From NCBI RefSeq assembly GCF_042652085.1, contig NZ_JBHSJF010000006.1, forward strand, positions 372,001 through 436,000: 64,000 nucleotides of DNA. Reading direction: 5' to 3'. A program made the translations under genes and the position numbers. The notes below the pieces were generated by a model. The model worked only from the letters and a program-made list of their open reading frames with translations, made no database searches and had not been told where the DNA came from. Positions 1 through 7,844 of the stretch are shown here, piece after piece; the stretch's first letter is position 1, and the number at the start of each line of letters is the position of its first letter. Source of the DNA: Flaviflagellibacter deserti. GTDB taxonomy: Bacteria; Pseudomonadota; Alphaproteobacteria; Rhizobiales; Methylopilaceae.

Positions 1-163
1 TCCTTTTCATCACGTAGACCGCCGGTCTGTCGCGAGCGCTCGCAAGTCGCTCGCGTTCGGACTCGGTCTCTGCAAAAAGTTCAGAACCATCGAACCAGAC
101 TCGCGTTTGCGGTGACTTCTTAAAGAGGCCGTAAGCGAACCGGGTGCCAGGGACACGGAAAAC

Positions 164-1156
164 TTGAAACGTATCCTGCTGGCAGTAGCCCTCGTCTTCG
201 CGTGCGCGACAATGTCTTCGGTGGCATCTGCCGGGCCTCTGGTCGTGCCGGAAGGAAATCGGAACAAGGAGCAGCCCAAGGTGCCGGGCGGTTCCGTCGC
301 GCGGACGAAGGCCGGCAAGACCACGTTCGACGAGAAGTACGACAAGGTCATCGACCTTCTGGCGCACGACAAGACGCTGATCTCGAAGATCAAGTCGACG
401 GCCGCCACTTATGGGATCGATCCGATCCACATGATCGGCGCCATCGTCGGCGAACATACATACAATGTCGACGCTTACGACCGGCTGCAGACCTATTACA
501 TCAAGGCCGTCTCTTACGCCGGCGACAGCTTCCGCTTCGGCTACGGCAGCGAATCCGTCCTGGACTTCGCGACGCGACCCGAATTCAAGAAGTGCGCCGA
601 CCTTACGGATTCCTACAAGCTTTGGTCCTGCCGCGAAGATGTCTGGGACAAGACGTTCCGAGGCCGCACCGTCGGTGGAACCGCTTTCCCGAACAATCGC
701 TTCAGCGCGGTATTCTTCCAGCCCTTCTTCGCTGGCCAGACTTTCGGGCTCGGGCAGGAGAACCCGCTGACGGCCCTGATGCTGTCGGACATGGTGGCGA
801 AGACGTCAGGCTATCCCAAGCTCGATGCGGGCAAGGCGGCGGACGTCTATTCGGCGATCATGGACCCCGACAAGTCGCTCGCCTACATGGCGGCGATCAT
901 CCGTCGCGCGATCGACGACTACAAGACGATCGCCAATGTCGACATCTCCAAGAACCCGGGCATCACCGCGACGCTCTACAATACCGGCGGGTCGGAGGAA
1001 CGCGCGGCCGCTCTTGCGGCGAAGGCCGGGCGCGCCTTGCCGGAGGAGAATTATTACGGCTGGCTCGTCAACGACAAGCTCGCCGAACTGAAGGCGCTCC
1101 TCGAGGAGCCGCGGCCCACGGCGTCCAACCGGCCGGTTGACCCGCGCAAGGAATAG
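164..1156 (+). CDS. DUF1402 family exported protein
   Basis: 330 residues from a TTG start. Residues 1-23 form a classic Sec signal peptide (MKRILLAV, hydrophobic core, then ASAG), so the product should be periplasmic. The body resembles the DUF1402 family of Rhizobiales, whose function is not established. A stretch near residues 85-103 (IDPIHMIGAIVGEHTYN) looks like the catalytic-Glu region of lysozyme-like lytic transglycosylases, but that is only my inference. The next gene is convergent and an 11-bp hairpin lies between them. No strong Shine-Dalgarno is visible before the TTG; the signal peptide is what fixes the start. Confidence 0.85.
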   Translation: MKRILLAVALVFACATMSSVASAGPLVVPEGNRNKEQPKVPGGSVARTKAGKTTFDEKYDKVIDLLAHDKTLISKIKSTAATYGIDPIHMIGAIVGEHTYNVDAYDRLQTYYIKAVSYAGDSFRFGYGSESVLDFATRPEFKKCADLTDSYKLWSCREDVWDKTFRGRTVGGTAFPNNRFSAVFFQPFFAGQTFGLGQENPLTALMLSDMVAKTSGYPKLDAGKAADVYSAIMDPDKSLAYMAAIIRRAIDDYKTIANVDISKNPGITATLYNTGGSEERAAALAAKAGRALPEENYYGWLVNDKLAELKALLEEPRPTASNRPVDPRKE

Positions 1157-1225
1157 GCCGCGCTCAACCATCCGGGGTGCAGGCAAAGCGTCCCACAATC
1201 CCGATACTGCAATCAGACGAGACGG

Positions 1226-1253
1226 GGCTGTACCGCCGGGAAGCGGTACGGCC
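1226..1253. terminator. Bidirectional hairpin between convergent genes
   Basis: GGCTGTACCGC (1226-1236) pairs with GCGGTACGGCC (1243-1253) with one G-T wobble and a 6-base loop, followed by GTTT. It lies between the DUF1402 stop and the glycerophosphodiesterase stop, so it can serve both strands. Confidence 0.6.
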
Positions 1254-1259
1254 GTTTGC

Positions 1260-2419
1260 TCAGTTCGTCGCGTTGTTGCGCGCGGCGACGGCCTGGTCGG
1301 CGAAATCACTGAAGATGCCGTCCACGCCGATGTCGAGGAAGGCGCGGTATTCGGCGGCCGGATCGCCGTTATAGGTCGAGGCCAGCCGGCGCGGTTCGCT
1401 GCGGAACGTCCAGGTCTGGACGAAAAGGCCCGTCGCGTGCGCGTTCTTCACGACGTCGGTCGGCTTCGCCGCCACCTTGTCGCGCTCGTCCATCTTGCCG
1501 TCGGCGTTGAGATCGTCCGGCTTGCCGTCGCCGTTCGCATCGACCGGGACGTTCGGGATCAGATAGGCCTTCCACGGCGAGATGCCGTCGGCATAGGTCG
1601 CGACTTCCTTGAGGCCGTCGGCGGTCAGGATGTCGTTGTTGGTCCGCTTGTCGCCGGTGACGACGAAATCGTACGGCTTCACATAGGGCGGTTCGGCGGT
1701 GTTCTTGCCTGCGCGTCGGTCGAGCTGCCGTCGACGAGCTGGACCAGGCGGACGTTCGTCTTGCCGCGCAGATATTTGAGATTCGCCGTCTCGAAGCTCT
1801 GGATGATCACCGGCGAGCTCTTCTCGGTCCAGCCGGCCTTCTGCAGCGTCTCGACGAGGCGGTCCTCGATCGGCAGGCCCATCGCGGTGTGGAAGGTCGG
1901 GTGCTTGGTCTCGGGCGCGATGCCGATCGTGCGGCCGGTGCGTTGGCTCTGCTCCTTGGCGAGGTCGATCACCTCCTGGAAGGTCGGCACCAGGAACTTG
2001 CCGTTGAAGCTCTGGTCGCGCTCGGCCAACGGCTGCTTGGCGCGCAGCGTCTTGATCTCGGCAAGGGTGAAGTCGCTGGCGAACCAGTCCTCGGTCGGGA
2101 TGCCATCGATGTTGAGCGTGCGCTTGCGGGCGGCGAATTCCGGACGGTCGGCAACGTCCGTCGTGCCACCGAGCATCGGTTCGTGGCGGGCGACCAGTAC
2201 GCCATCCTTGGTCACGACGAGGTCGGGCTCGATGAAGTCGGCGCCCATCTCGATGGCCTTGGTATAACCCTCGAGGGTGTGGTCGGGGAGATAGCCCGGA
2301 GTGCCGCGATGGGCGATGACGAGCGCGCGCTGGCCGTTGAGCGTCTTCCCCTGGGCGAGGGCAGGGGCCGTGAAGGCTGCCACGGCGACCGAGGCGGCGA
2401 GAATCGTGCGAAGGATCAT
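1260..2419 (-). pseudogene. Periplasmic glycerophosphodiester phosphodiesterase, frameshifted
   Basis: A GlpQ-type phosphodiesterase that would cleave glycerophosphodiesters to glycerol-3-phosphate and an alcohol in the periplasm. The ATG at 2419 opens a signal peptide (MILRTILAASVAVAAF, then ALAQ). The GDPD signature follows: AHRGTPGYLPDHTLEGY, then GADFIEPDLVVTKDG and VARHE, giving the metal and catalytic His/Glu/Asp residues. The reading frame breaks near 1707-1710: upstream it runs into PPNRPM and stop, while the other frame continues family-like (KNTAEPPYVKPYDFVV through DIGVDGIFSDFADQAV to 1260). One missing base (a G in the codon after DAQ) would restore a single protein of about 386 residues. 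It is either a recent inactivation or a base-calling error; the rest is intact, which favours an error or very recent event. Confidence 0.85.
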
Positions 2420-2778
2420 GGTCCGACCTCCAAATCGGGTTTTCAGTAGCGCGAACCTCTCCCGATTTGATGACGAGCGGACGACCCGCGTAGGACTTTC
2501 GGACGGTGGCGGAGATGCCGGATCTCGGGCCCGCAAGGGAGCGGTCCGGAAGGGTCGAAACAGTCGTGTGACACTTCCGCAACGCTGTTGCCGAATTGCT
2601 TCCAGAGGCTCCGCGTTAAGAGACATTTGCCCCAATTGCGCCATAGAGGAAGACGCATGTCGTGACCAGCTTGAGCGGGGCCAGGACGGCCGCTCCTCAG
2701 GTGAGCCGTCGAGGCATAAAACGGTCGTCCATTCAACGGGTTGCGTACGTGTGCTAAAGCAGCGCGCGAAGGACAGAG
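2420..2778. promoter_or_regulatory. 359-bp divergent intergenic region
   Basis: Lies between the divergent starts of the glycerophosphodiesterase and ilvD and should hold both promoters. I find no convincing Pho box, leucine leader peptide, attenuator or coding sequence in it. Before ilvD the leader reads AAGGACAGAG, a purine-rich ribosome binding site about 6 bases from the ATG. Confidence 0.4.
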
Positions 2779-4503
2779 ATGGACGCCAAGGTTTTTCAGA
2801 AGAACAATCTTCCCAGCCGCCATGTGACGGAGGGACCGACCCGCGCCCCCCATCGCTCATACCTCTACGCGATGGGCCTCACGAAGGAGCAGATTCACCA
2901 GCCGCTGGTCGGCGTGGCGAGCTGCTGGAACGAGGCCGCCCCCTGCAACATTTCGCTGATGCGTCAGGCGCAGGCGGTGAAGAAGGGCGTCGCGGCTGCC
3001 AACGGCACCCCGCGCGAATTCTGCACCATCACCGTCACCGACGGCATCGCGATGGGCCATGAGGGCATGAAGTCCTCGCTGGCGTCCCGCGAGGTCATCG
3101 CTGACTCGGTCGAGCTCACCATGCGCGGCCATTCCTACGACGCGCTCGTCGGCCTCGCCGGCTGCGACAAGTCCCTGCCGGGCATGATGATGGCGATGCT
3201 CCGCCTCAACGTGCCGTCGATCTTTATCTATGGCGGCTCGATCCTGCCGGGTTCGTTCCGCGGCCAGCCGGTCACGGTGCAGGATTTGTTCGAGGCGGTC
3301 GGCAAGCATTCGGTCGGCGCGATGTCGGACGAGGATCTCGATGAGCTCGAATCCGTCGCCTGTCCCTCGGCCGGCGCCTGCGGCGCGCAGTTCACCGCCA
3401 ATACGATGGCGACCGTCTCCGAGGCGATCGGCCTGGCGCTGCCTTATTCGGCCGGTGCGCCTGCTCCTTACGAAATCCGCGACCGGTTCTGCATGACCGC
3501 CGGCGAACAGATCATGGAGCTCATCGCCCGCAACATCCGTCCGCGCGACATCGTCACCAAGAAGGCGCTGGAGAACGCCGCGACCGTGGTCGCCGCGACC
3601 GGCGGCTCGACCAATGCGGCGCTGCATCTCCCGGCCATGGCGAACGAGATCGGCATCGACTTCGATCTGTTCGACGTCGCCGAAATCTTCAAGAAGACGC
3701 CGTACATCGCCGACCTGAAGCCGGGTGGCCGTTATGTGGCGAAGGATCTCTTCGAGGTCGGCGGCGTGCCGCTGATCATGAAGACACTCCTCGATCACGG
3801 ATTCCTGCACGGCGAATGTTTGACAGTTTCCGGCCGCACTATCGCCGAGAACATGAGCAAGGTTCGCTGGAACGATCAGCAGGATGTCGTCATGCCCGCG
3901 AACAAGCCCATTACGCCCACCGGCGGCGTCGTCGGCCTGTCCGGCAACTTGGCGCCGGACGGCGCGATCGTGAAGGTTGCGGGCCTGAAAAATCAGAAGT
4001 TCTCGGGTCCGGCCCGGTGCTTCGACAATGAGGAAGCCTGCTTCGAGGCTGTCAATAATCGCTCCTACAAAGAGGGCGAAGTCCTGGTGATCCGATACGA
4101 GGGTCCGAAGGGCGGTCCGGGCATGCGCGAGATGCTGCAGACGACTGCGGCGCTCTACGGTCAGGGAATGGGCGACAAGGTGGCTTTGATTACCGACGGT
4201 CGCTTCTCGGGGGCAACCCGCGGCTTCTGCATCGGCCATGTTGGGCCGGAGGCAGCGGTCGGCGGCCCGATCGCTCTGATCCGTGACGGCGACATCATCG
4301 ACATCGACGCGGTCGAAGGCCGCCTCGAAGTCCGGTTGTCGGCGGAAGAATTGGAGGCTCGCAAGGCGCAGTGGACGCCGCGTGAGACAGGGTTTGGGTC
4401 TGGGGCTTTGTGGAAGTTCGCCCAGGGCGTAGGGCCGGCGCGTAACGGCGCCGTCACCCATCCAGGCGCAAAGCATGAGACACGCTGTTATGCGGATATT
4501 TAG
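2779..4503 (+). CDS. ilvD: Dihydroxy-acid dehydratase IlvD
   Basis: 574 residues, the usual length of the IlvD/Edd family. It dehydrates 2,3-dihydroxy-isovalerate and 2,3-dihydroxy-3-methylvalerate to 2-oxo acids, the third step of valine and isoleucine synthesis in the cytoplasm. Iron-sulfur cluster motifs are visible: SCWNEAAPCN (Cys56), GCDKSLPGMM (Cys129) and CPSAGACGAQFTANTM (Cys195/Cys201), plus the C-terminal ITDGRFSGATRG. A Shine-Dalgarno-like GGACAGAG precedes the ATG. Its last 14-29 bases overlap the start of the ExoR-like gene, so the two are probably co-translated. No other branched-chain gene is nearby. Confidence 0.97.
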   Translation: MDAKVFQKNNLPSRHVTEGPTRAPHRSYLYAMGLTKEQIHQPLVGVASCWNEAAPCNISLMRQAQAVKKGVAAANGTPREFCTITVTDGIAMGHEGMKSSLASREVIADSVELTMRGHSYDALVGLAGCDKSLPGMMMAMLRLNVPSIFIYGGSILPGSFRGQPVTVQDLFEAVGKHSVGAMSDEDLDELESVACPSAGACGAQFTANTMATVSEAIGLALPYSAGAPAPYEIRDRFCMTAGEQIMELIARNIRPRDIVTKKALENAATVVAATGGSTNAALHLPAMANEIGIDFDLFDVAEIFKKTPYIADLKPGGRYVAKDLFEVGGVPLIMKTLLDHGFLHGECLTVSGRTIAENMSKVRWNDQQDVVMPANKPITPTGGVVGLSGNLAPDGAIVKVAGLKNQKFSGPARCFDNEEACFEAVNNRSYKEGEVLVIRYEGPKGGPGMREMLQTTAALYGQGMGDKVALITDGRFSGATRGFCIGHVGPEAAVGGPIALIRDGDIIDIDAVEGRLEVRLSAEELEARKAQWTPRETGFGSGALWKFAQGVGPARNGAVTHPGAKHETRCYADI

Positions 4504-5500
4504 CGCCAGCGCTAAAGCCTCTTTGTTTGTGGCCGTCTTCGCGGCCGGTCCGGCGTTGGCTTTCGACGTCGGCCGGTCGAGCGACGGAACCCCGCTGCCG
4601 TTCGAGAGTGGCTCGAACGACATGGCCCTTGCCTTCGACGGCACGGCTTCGACCCCTGACGCGCCGCCGGCGACTTCCGCTCCAGCGGGGTCGGCGGCCA
4701 TTACCGGCGCCGATCCGGCGGGTGGGCTGTTCGATGCGACGGCGCTCGGAACCGCCGCGTCGTCCGCTCCCGTTTCGGACAGCTCGCCGCTCGATGCCTT
4801 TAACCGGGCCCGCAATGCCTATCGTGCGGGTGACAAGGCCTCGGCTCTATCGGCTCTGCAGTTCGCGGCTGGGCAGGGGCATGCCGGCGCTCAGTGGATG
4901 CTCGGCCGGATGTATGCCGAGGGCGACGGTGTCAGCCATGACGACCTCAAGGCGTTCGAATATTTCCGCGAGCTGGTGAACAAGGCCGGCGACGATGCCT
5001 CCGACAGCCCCGAAGGCCGCAGCAATGCGCCCTACGTCTCCAATGCGCTGGTCTGGCTCGGCTCGTATTATCTCGAAGGCATTCCCGGCACGGCCGTGAA
5101 GCCGAACCCGCAGGCGGCCGTTCGCCTGTTCACGGACGCGGCGTCGAACTACGGCGATCCGAACGCCCAGTATAATCTCGCCCGCATGTATCTCGACGGG
5201 AACGGCGTGAAGCGCGACCCGGCCCAGGCGGTGCGCTGGCTGAACCTCGCCGCGCAGAAAAGCCACGGTCCGTCGCGCGCGCTGCTCGGCCACATGATGT
5301 TCAAGGGCGAGATCGTGAAGAAGCAGCCGGCCCGCGGCCTGATGCTGATGATGCTGGCCCGCCAGGCGGCGGAGCAGTCCGGTGCCCCGGACGCGCAGTG
5401 GATCATCGACCTGCATGAGAAGGCGCTGGCCGAAAGCTCCGAGGAGGAGCGCAGCGGTGCCCTTGGCGTACTCGACGGATGGCTGAAGGCACGGAACTGA
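4475..5500 (+). CDS. ExoR-like Sel1-repeat exported protein
   Basis: 341 residues; an ATG at 4490 is an alternative that keeps the signal peptide (MRIFSASAKASLFVAVFAAG, then ALAF). After a low-complexity Ala/Pro/Ser/Thr stretch (about 30-105), Sel1/TPR-like repeats run from about residue 108 to 300: GHAGAQWMLGRMYAEGDGV, YGDPNAQYNLARMYLDGNGV, SHGPSRALLGHMMFKG. The order and spacing match ExoR, the periplasmic protein that in Sinorhizobium restrains the ExoS/ChvI system controlling exopolysaccharide and motility. The partner kinase genes are not in the window, so the regulatory role is inferred. It starts inside ilvD, an odd pairing. Confidence 0.8.
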   Translation: MRHAVMRIFSASAKASLFVAVFAAGPALAFDVGRSSDGTPLPFESGSNDMALAFDGTASTPDAPPATSAPAGSAAITGADPAGGLFDATALGTAASSAPVSDSSPLDAFNRARNAYRAGDKASALSALQFAAGQGHAGAQWMLGRMYAEGDGVSHDDLKAFEYFRELVNKAGDDASDSPEGRSNAPYVSNALVWLGSYYLEGIPGTAVKPNPQAAVRLFTDAASNYGDPNAQYNLARMYLDGNGVKRDPAQAVRWLNLAAQKSHGPSRALLGHMMFKGEIVKKQPARGLMLMMLARQAAEQSGAPDAQWIIDLHEKALAESSEEERSGALGVLDGWLKARN

Positions 5501-5511
5501 GTTTCCGCTTA

Positions 5512-5537
5512 AGGTCCCTGCGTTCAGTCAGGGACCT
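5512..5537 (+). terminator. Hairpin after the ExoR-like gene
   Basis: AGGTCCCTG (5512-5520) and CAGGGACCT (5529-5537) form a perfect 9-bp stem with an 8-base loop, 12 bases after the stop codon. There is only a weak T tract. Confidence 0.6.
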
Positions 5538-5640
5538 CCGCTTTGCCCGTCACCACAATCGATCCCAAATCCGCGCTGAATCGCGGGTAGCGCGCTTTCC
5601 GGGGCGGCGAAGCCGAGCCCGGAATCCATAACCCCTGTGC

Positions 5641-5716
5641 CGATGGATCGTCATGCTCGGTTCGACCGGGGCATCCATCCCGACCTTTGATCGATCCTCC
5701 GGTCAAGCCGGAGGAT
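5641..5716. repeat. Mosaic of two intergenic hairpin repeat units
   Basis: The 240-bp gap before terC holds two hairpins side by side. The first (about 5643-5680) pairs GATGGAT and ATGCTCGG with CCGGGGCAT and CCATC around TTCGA. The second pairs ATCCTCCGG (5694-5702) with CCGGAGGAT (5708-5716) around TCAAG. Units of this kind (CCGG..CAAG..CCGGAGGATGACG) are scattered between genes in many Rhizobiales. No coding sequence is evident between 5538 and 5778. Confidence 0.6.
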
Positions 5717-5778
5717 GACGATCTCGGTCTGCTGCGGAGTATGTTCCCGGGCTCGGCTCCGCCGCCCGGGACACGGCC

Positions 5779-6531
5779 TCAGTGCAGCTCCGTCGTTGAA
5801 GGCTTCTTCTTCGCTCGTCTCGCGAACATGTTCAGAAGCTCGATGCCCGCCGAGAACGCCATCGCGGTATAGATGTAGCCCTTCGGGACATGAGCGCCGA
5901 AGCCTTCCGCGATCAGTGTCGTACCGATCAGCAGCAGGAAGCCAAGCGCCAGCATGACGATGGTCGGGTTCCGAGCGATGAAGTTCGCCAACGGATCGGC
6001 GGCGAGCAGCATGACGCCGACGGTGACGACCACCGCCACCACCATGATCGGGATGTGCGGGGTCATGCCGACGGCGGTGATGATGCTGTCGACCGAGAAG
6101 ACGAGATCGAGGATGAGGATCTGCCCGATCGCTGCGGCGACGCTCGGCGCCGCCGACGCCTTCTCGAACATGTCGCCTTCTTCCGGCGGATCGACGTGGT
6201 GATGGATCTCCTTGGTCGCCTTCCAGACGAGGAAGAGGCCGCCGGCGATCAAAATCATATCGCGCCATGAGAAGCCGTGGCCGAATGCGGTGAAGACCGG
6301 GGCGGTCAGGCCGACGATGATGGCGACTGTTCCTAGCAGGGCGAGCCGGAGCACGACCGCCATGCCGATGCCGAGGCGGCGCGCAAAGCTGCGCTTCTCT
6401 TCAGGTAGTTTGTTGGTGAGGATGGAGATGAAGATCAGGTTGTCGATGCCGAGAACGATCTCCATCGCGATCAATGTCGCAAGGGCTGCCCAGGCTGCGG
6501 GATCCGACAGAAGTCCGATCGCATATTCCAT
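5779..6531 (-). CDS. TerC family membrane protein
   Basis: 250 residues, an integral inner-membrane protein with about seven hydrophobic segments. The TerC signatures are present: MEIVLGIDNLIFISILTNKLP near residues 22-42 and LDLVFSVDSIITAVGMT near 140-156, whose acidic residues are thought to bind metal. Family members act in metal (manganese) export or tellurium resistance in other bacteria; the substrate here is unknown. A His-rich cytoplasmic loop (IHHHVDPPEEGD) follows the third segment. I looked for a yybP-ykoY manganese riboswitch in the 91 bp upstream and saw none. Same strand as xthA, which ends 91 bp upstream. Confidence 0.93.
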   Translation of the reverse strand: MEYAIGLLSDPAAWAALATLIAMEIVLGIDNLIFISILTNKLPEEKRSFARRLGIGMAVVLRLALLGTVAIIVGLTAPVFTAFGHGFSWRDMILIAGGLFLVWKATKEIHHHVDPPEEGDMFEKASAAPSVAAAIGQILILDLVFSVDSIITAVGMTPHIPIMVVAVVVTVGVMLLAADPLANFIARNPTIVMLALGFLLLIGTTLIAEGFGAHVPKGYIYTAMAFSAGIELLNMFARRAKKKPSTTELH

Positions 6532-6622
6532 CCGGTTTTTTAACCTCCACTGTGGTCAGGAGAATTTGCTGCCCGGCGAGCGCGGGGCAAGTCGTACCTC
6601 TACGGAAAAGTTGTGACGTCCA

Positions 6623-7414
6623 TTATCGGGGCTCGATCGCGAAGTCGCCGATCACCGGGACATGGTCGGACGGCTTGTCCCAGGCGCGGACATATTTGTC
6701 GATGCGCACGCCGCGAAGCCGGTCGGCCGCCTGCGGCGACAGCAGCAGGTGATCGATCCGCAGTCCCGCATTCCGCTGCCAGGCACCCGCCTGATAGTCC
6801 CAGAACGTGTAGAGCCCGGATTCGTCGGTGGTCGCCCGCAGCGCCTCGGTCAGGCCCAGATTGAGCAGAGCGTCGAACGCCTGCCGCGTCTCGATCTTGA
6901 ACAGCGCGTCCTCGACCCAGGCTGCGGGATTGTGGACGTCTTCGGCCGCGGGAATGACGTTGTAGTCACCCGCGAGGATCAGCGGCTCTTCCAGGAGAAG
7001 CCGCGCCGCAACATGCTGGCGAAGGCGCTCCATCCAGGCGAGCTTGTAGGGATATTTCGCGGTGTCGACCGGATTGCCGTTCGGCAGGTAGATCGAGGCA
7101 ACGCGCATGATGCCGTCTTCGGTCGAAATCTCGGCCTCGATGTAGCGCGACTGCTCGTCGGCTGAATCGCCGGGCAGGTTCACATGCCGCTCGTCGATCG
7201 GATGGCGCGACAGGATCGCAACGCCGTTCCACGACTTCTGGCCGTGCACCGCGGAGTTATAGCCGGCGTCTTCGAAGGCCTCGCGCGGGAACTGCTCGTT
7301 CTGGCACTTGATCTCCTGAAGGCAGAGCACGTCCGGCTCCGCCTCCTTCAGCCAGCGTAGGACGTTCTCCTGTCGGAGGCGGACGGAATTGATGTTCCAG
7401 GTCGCGATGCGCAT
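6623..7414 (-). CDS. xthA: Exodeoxyribonuclease III
   Basis: 263 residues, normal length for XthA. It is an AP endonuclease and 3'-5' exonuclease of base-excision repair. The endonuclease/exonuclease/phosphatase fold motifs are all visible: MRIATWNINSVRLR, VLCLQEIKCQ (metal-binding Glu), LILAGDYNVIP (catalytic Asp and Asn), GLRIDHLLLS and the terminal WDKPSDHVPV His. Divergent from yidD with a 44-bp gap. Confidence 0.96.
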   Translation of the reverse strand: MRIATWNINSVRLRQENVLRWLKEAEPDVLCLQEIKCQNEQFPREAFEDAGYNSAVHGQKSWNGVAILSRHPIDERHVNLPGDSADEQSRYIEAEISTEDGIMRVASIYLPNGNPVDTAKYPYKLAWMERLRQHVAARLLLEEPLILAGDYNVIPAAEDVHNPAAWVEDALFKIETRQAFDALLNLGLTEALRATTDESGLYTFWDYQAGAWQRNAGLRIDHLLLSPQAADRLRGVRIDKYVRAWDKPSDHVPVIGDFAIEPR

Positions 7415-7458
7415 GGCGTGTTTGTCGCCGGTTTGCCGCCGGGGGGCAAGCCGCCTAC

Positions 7459-7797
7459 ATGGTGATCAACGCCATGATGAAACACCTGCTCCTCGCGCCG
7501 ATCTGGGTCTACCGCAACGCGATCTCGCCCGTGATCGGGCCGCGCTGTCGCTATGAGCCGACCTGCTCGACCTTCGCTGTCGAGGCGATCGAGAGGCATG
7601 GCGCCTGGGCGGGCGGCTGGATGACGACGGCACGGCTCTGTCGCTGCCATCCGCTCGGGCCGGCCGGTATCGACCCGGTTCCGGAGCAATTGCCCGTTAA
7701 CGGACGCTGGTATATGCCGTGGCGCTACGGGCGCTGGACCGGCCGGCACATGGCCTACCGCACCGATCGCAGGGCGCAACGCGCCTCCTCCCGATAA
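7459..7797 (+). CDS. yidD: YidD membrane protein insertion efficiency factor
   Basis: 112 residues. YidD is a small, inner-face membrane-associated protein that assists the YidC insertase. The family signature is complete: a short amphipathic N-terminus (LLLAPIWVYRNAISPVIG) followed by PRCRYEPTCSTFAVEAIERHG and RLCRCHPLG. ATGs at 7474 and 7477 are alternative starts. It is followed 47 bp later by thrS rather than by the rnpA-yidC genes it accompanies in many bacteria. Confidence 0.93.
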   Translation: MVINAMMKHLLLAPIWVYRNAISPVIGPRCRYEPTCSTFAVEAIERHGAWAGGWMTTARLCRCHPLGPAGIDPVPEQLPVNGRWYMPWRYGRWTGRHMAYRTDRRAQRASSR

Positions 7798-7844
7798 CCG
7801 CTTACCTGCTTGGTTTGCAGGGCTGAGCGATTGAGGTTCTTGTC

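Noticed and set aside
2857..4815. Long open frame antisense to ilvD (652 codons)
   Set aside because: It mirrors ilvD, has no recognisable domain and is Arg/Asp/His/Ala-rich, the usual result of reading high-GC coding DNA backwards.
6532..6622. Possible yybP-ykoY manganese riboswitch before terC
   Set aside because: The 91-bp gap lacks the conserved loops; only GC-rich sequence seen.
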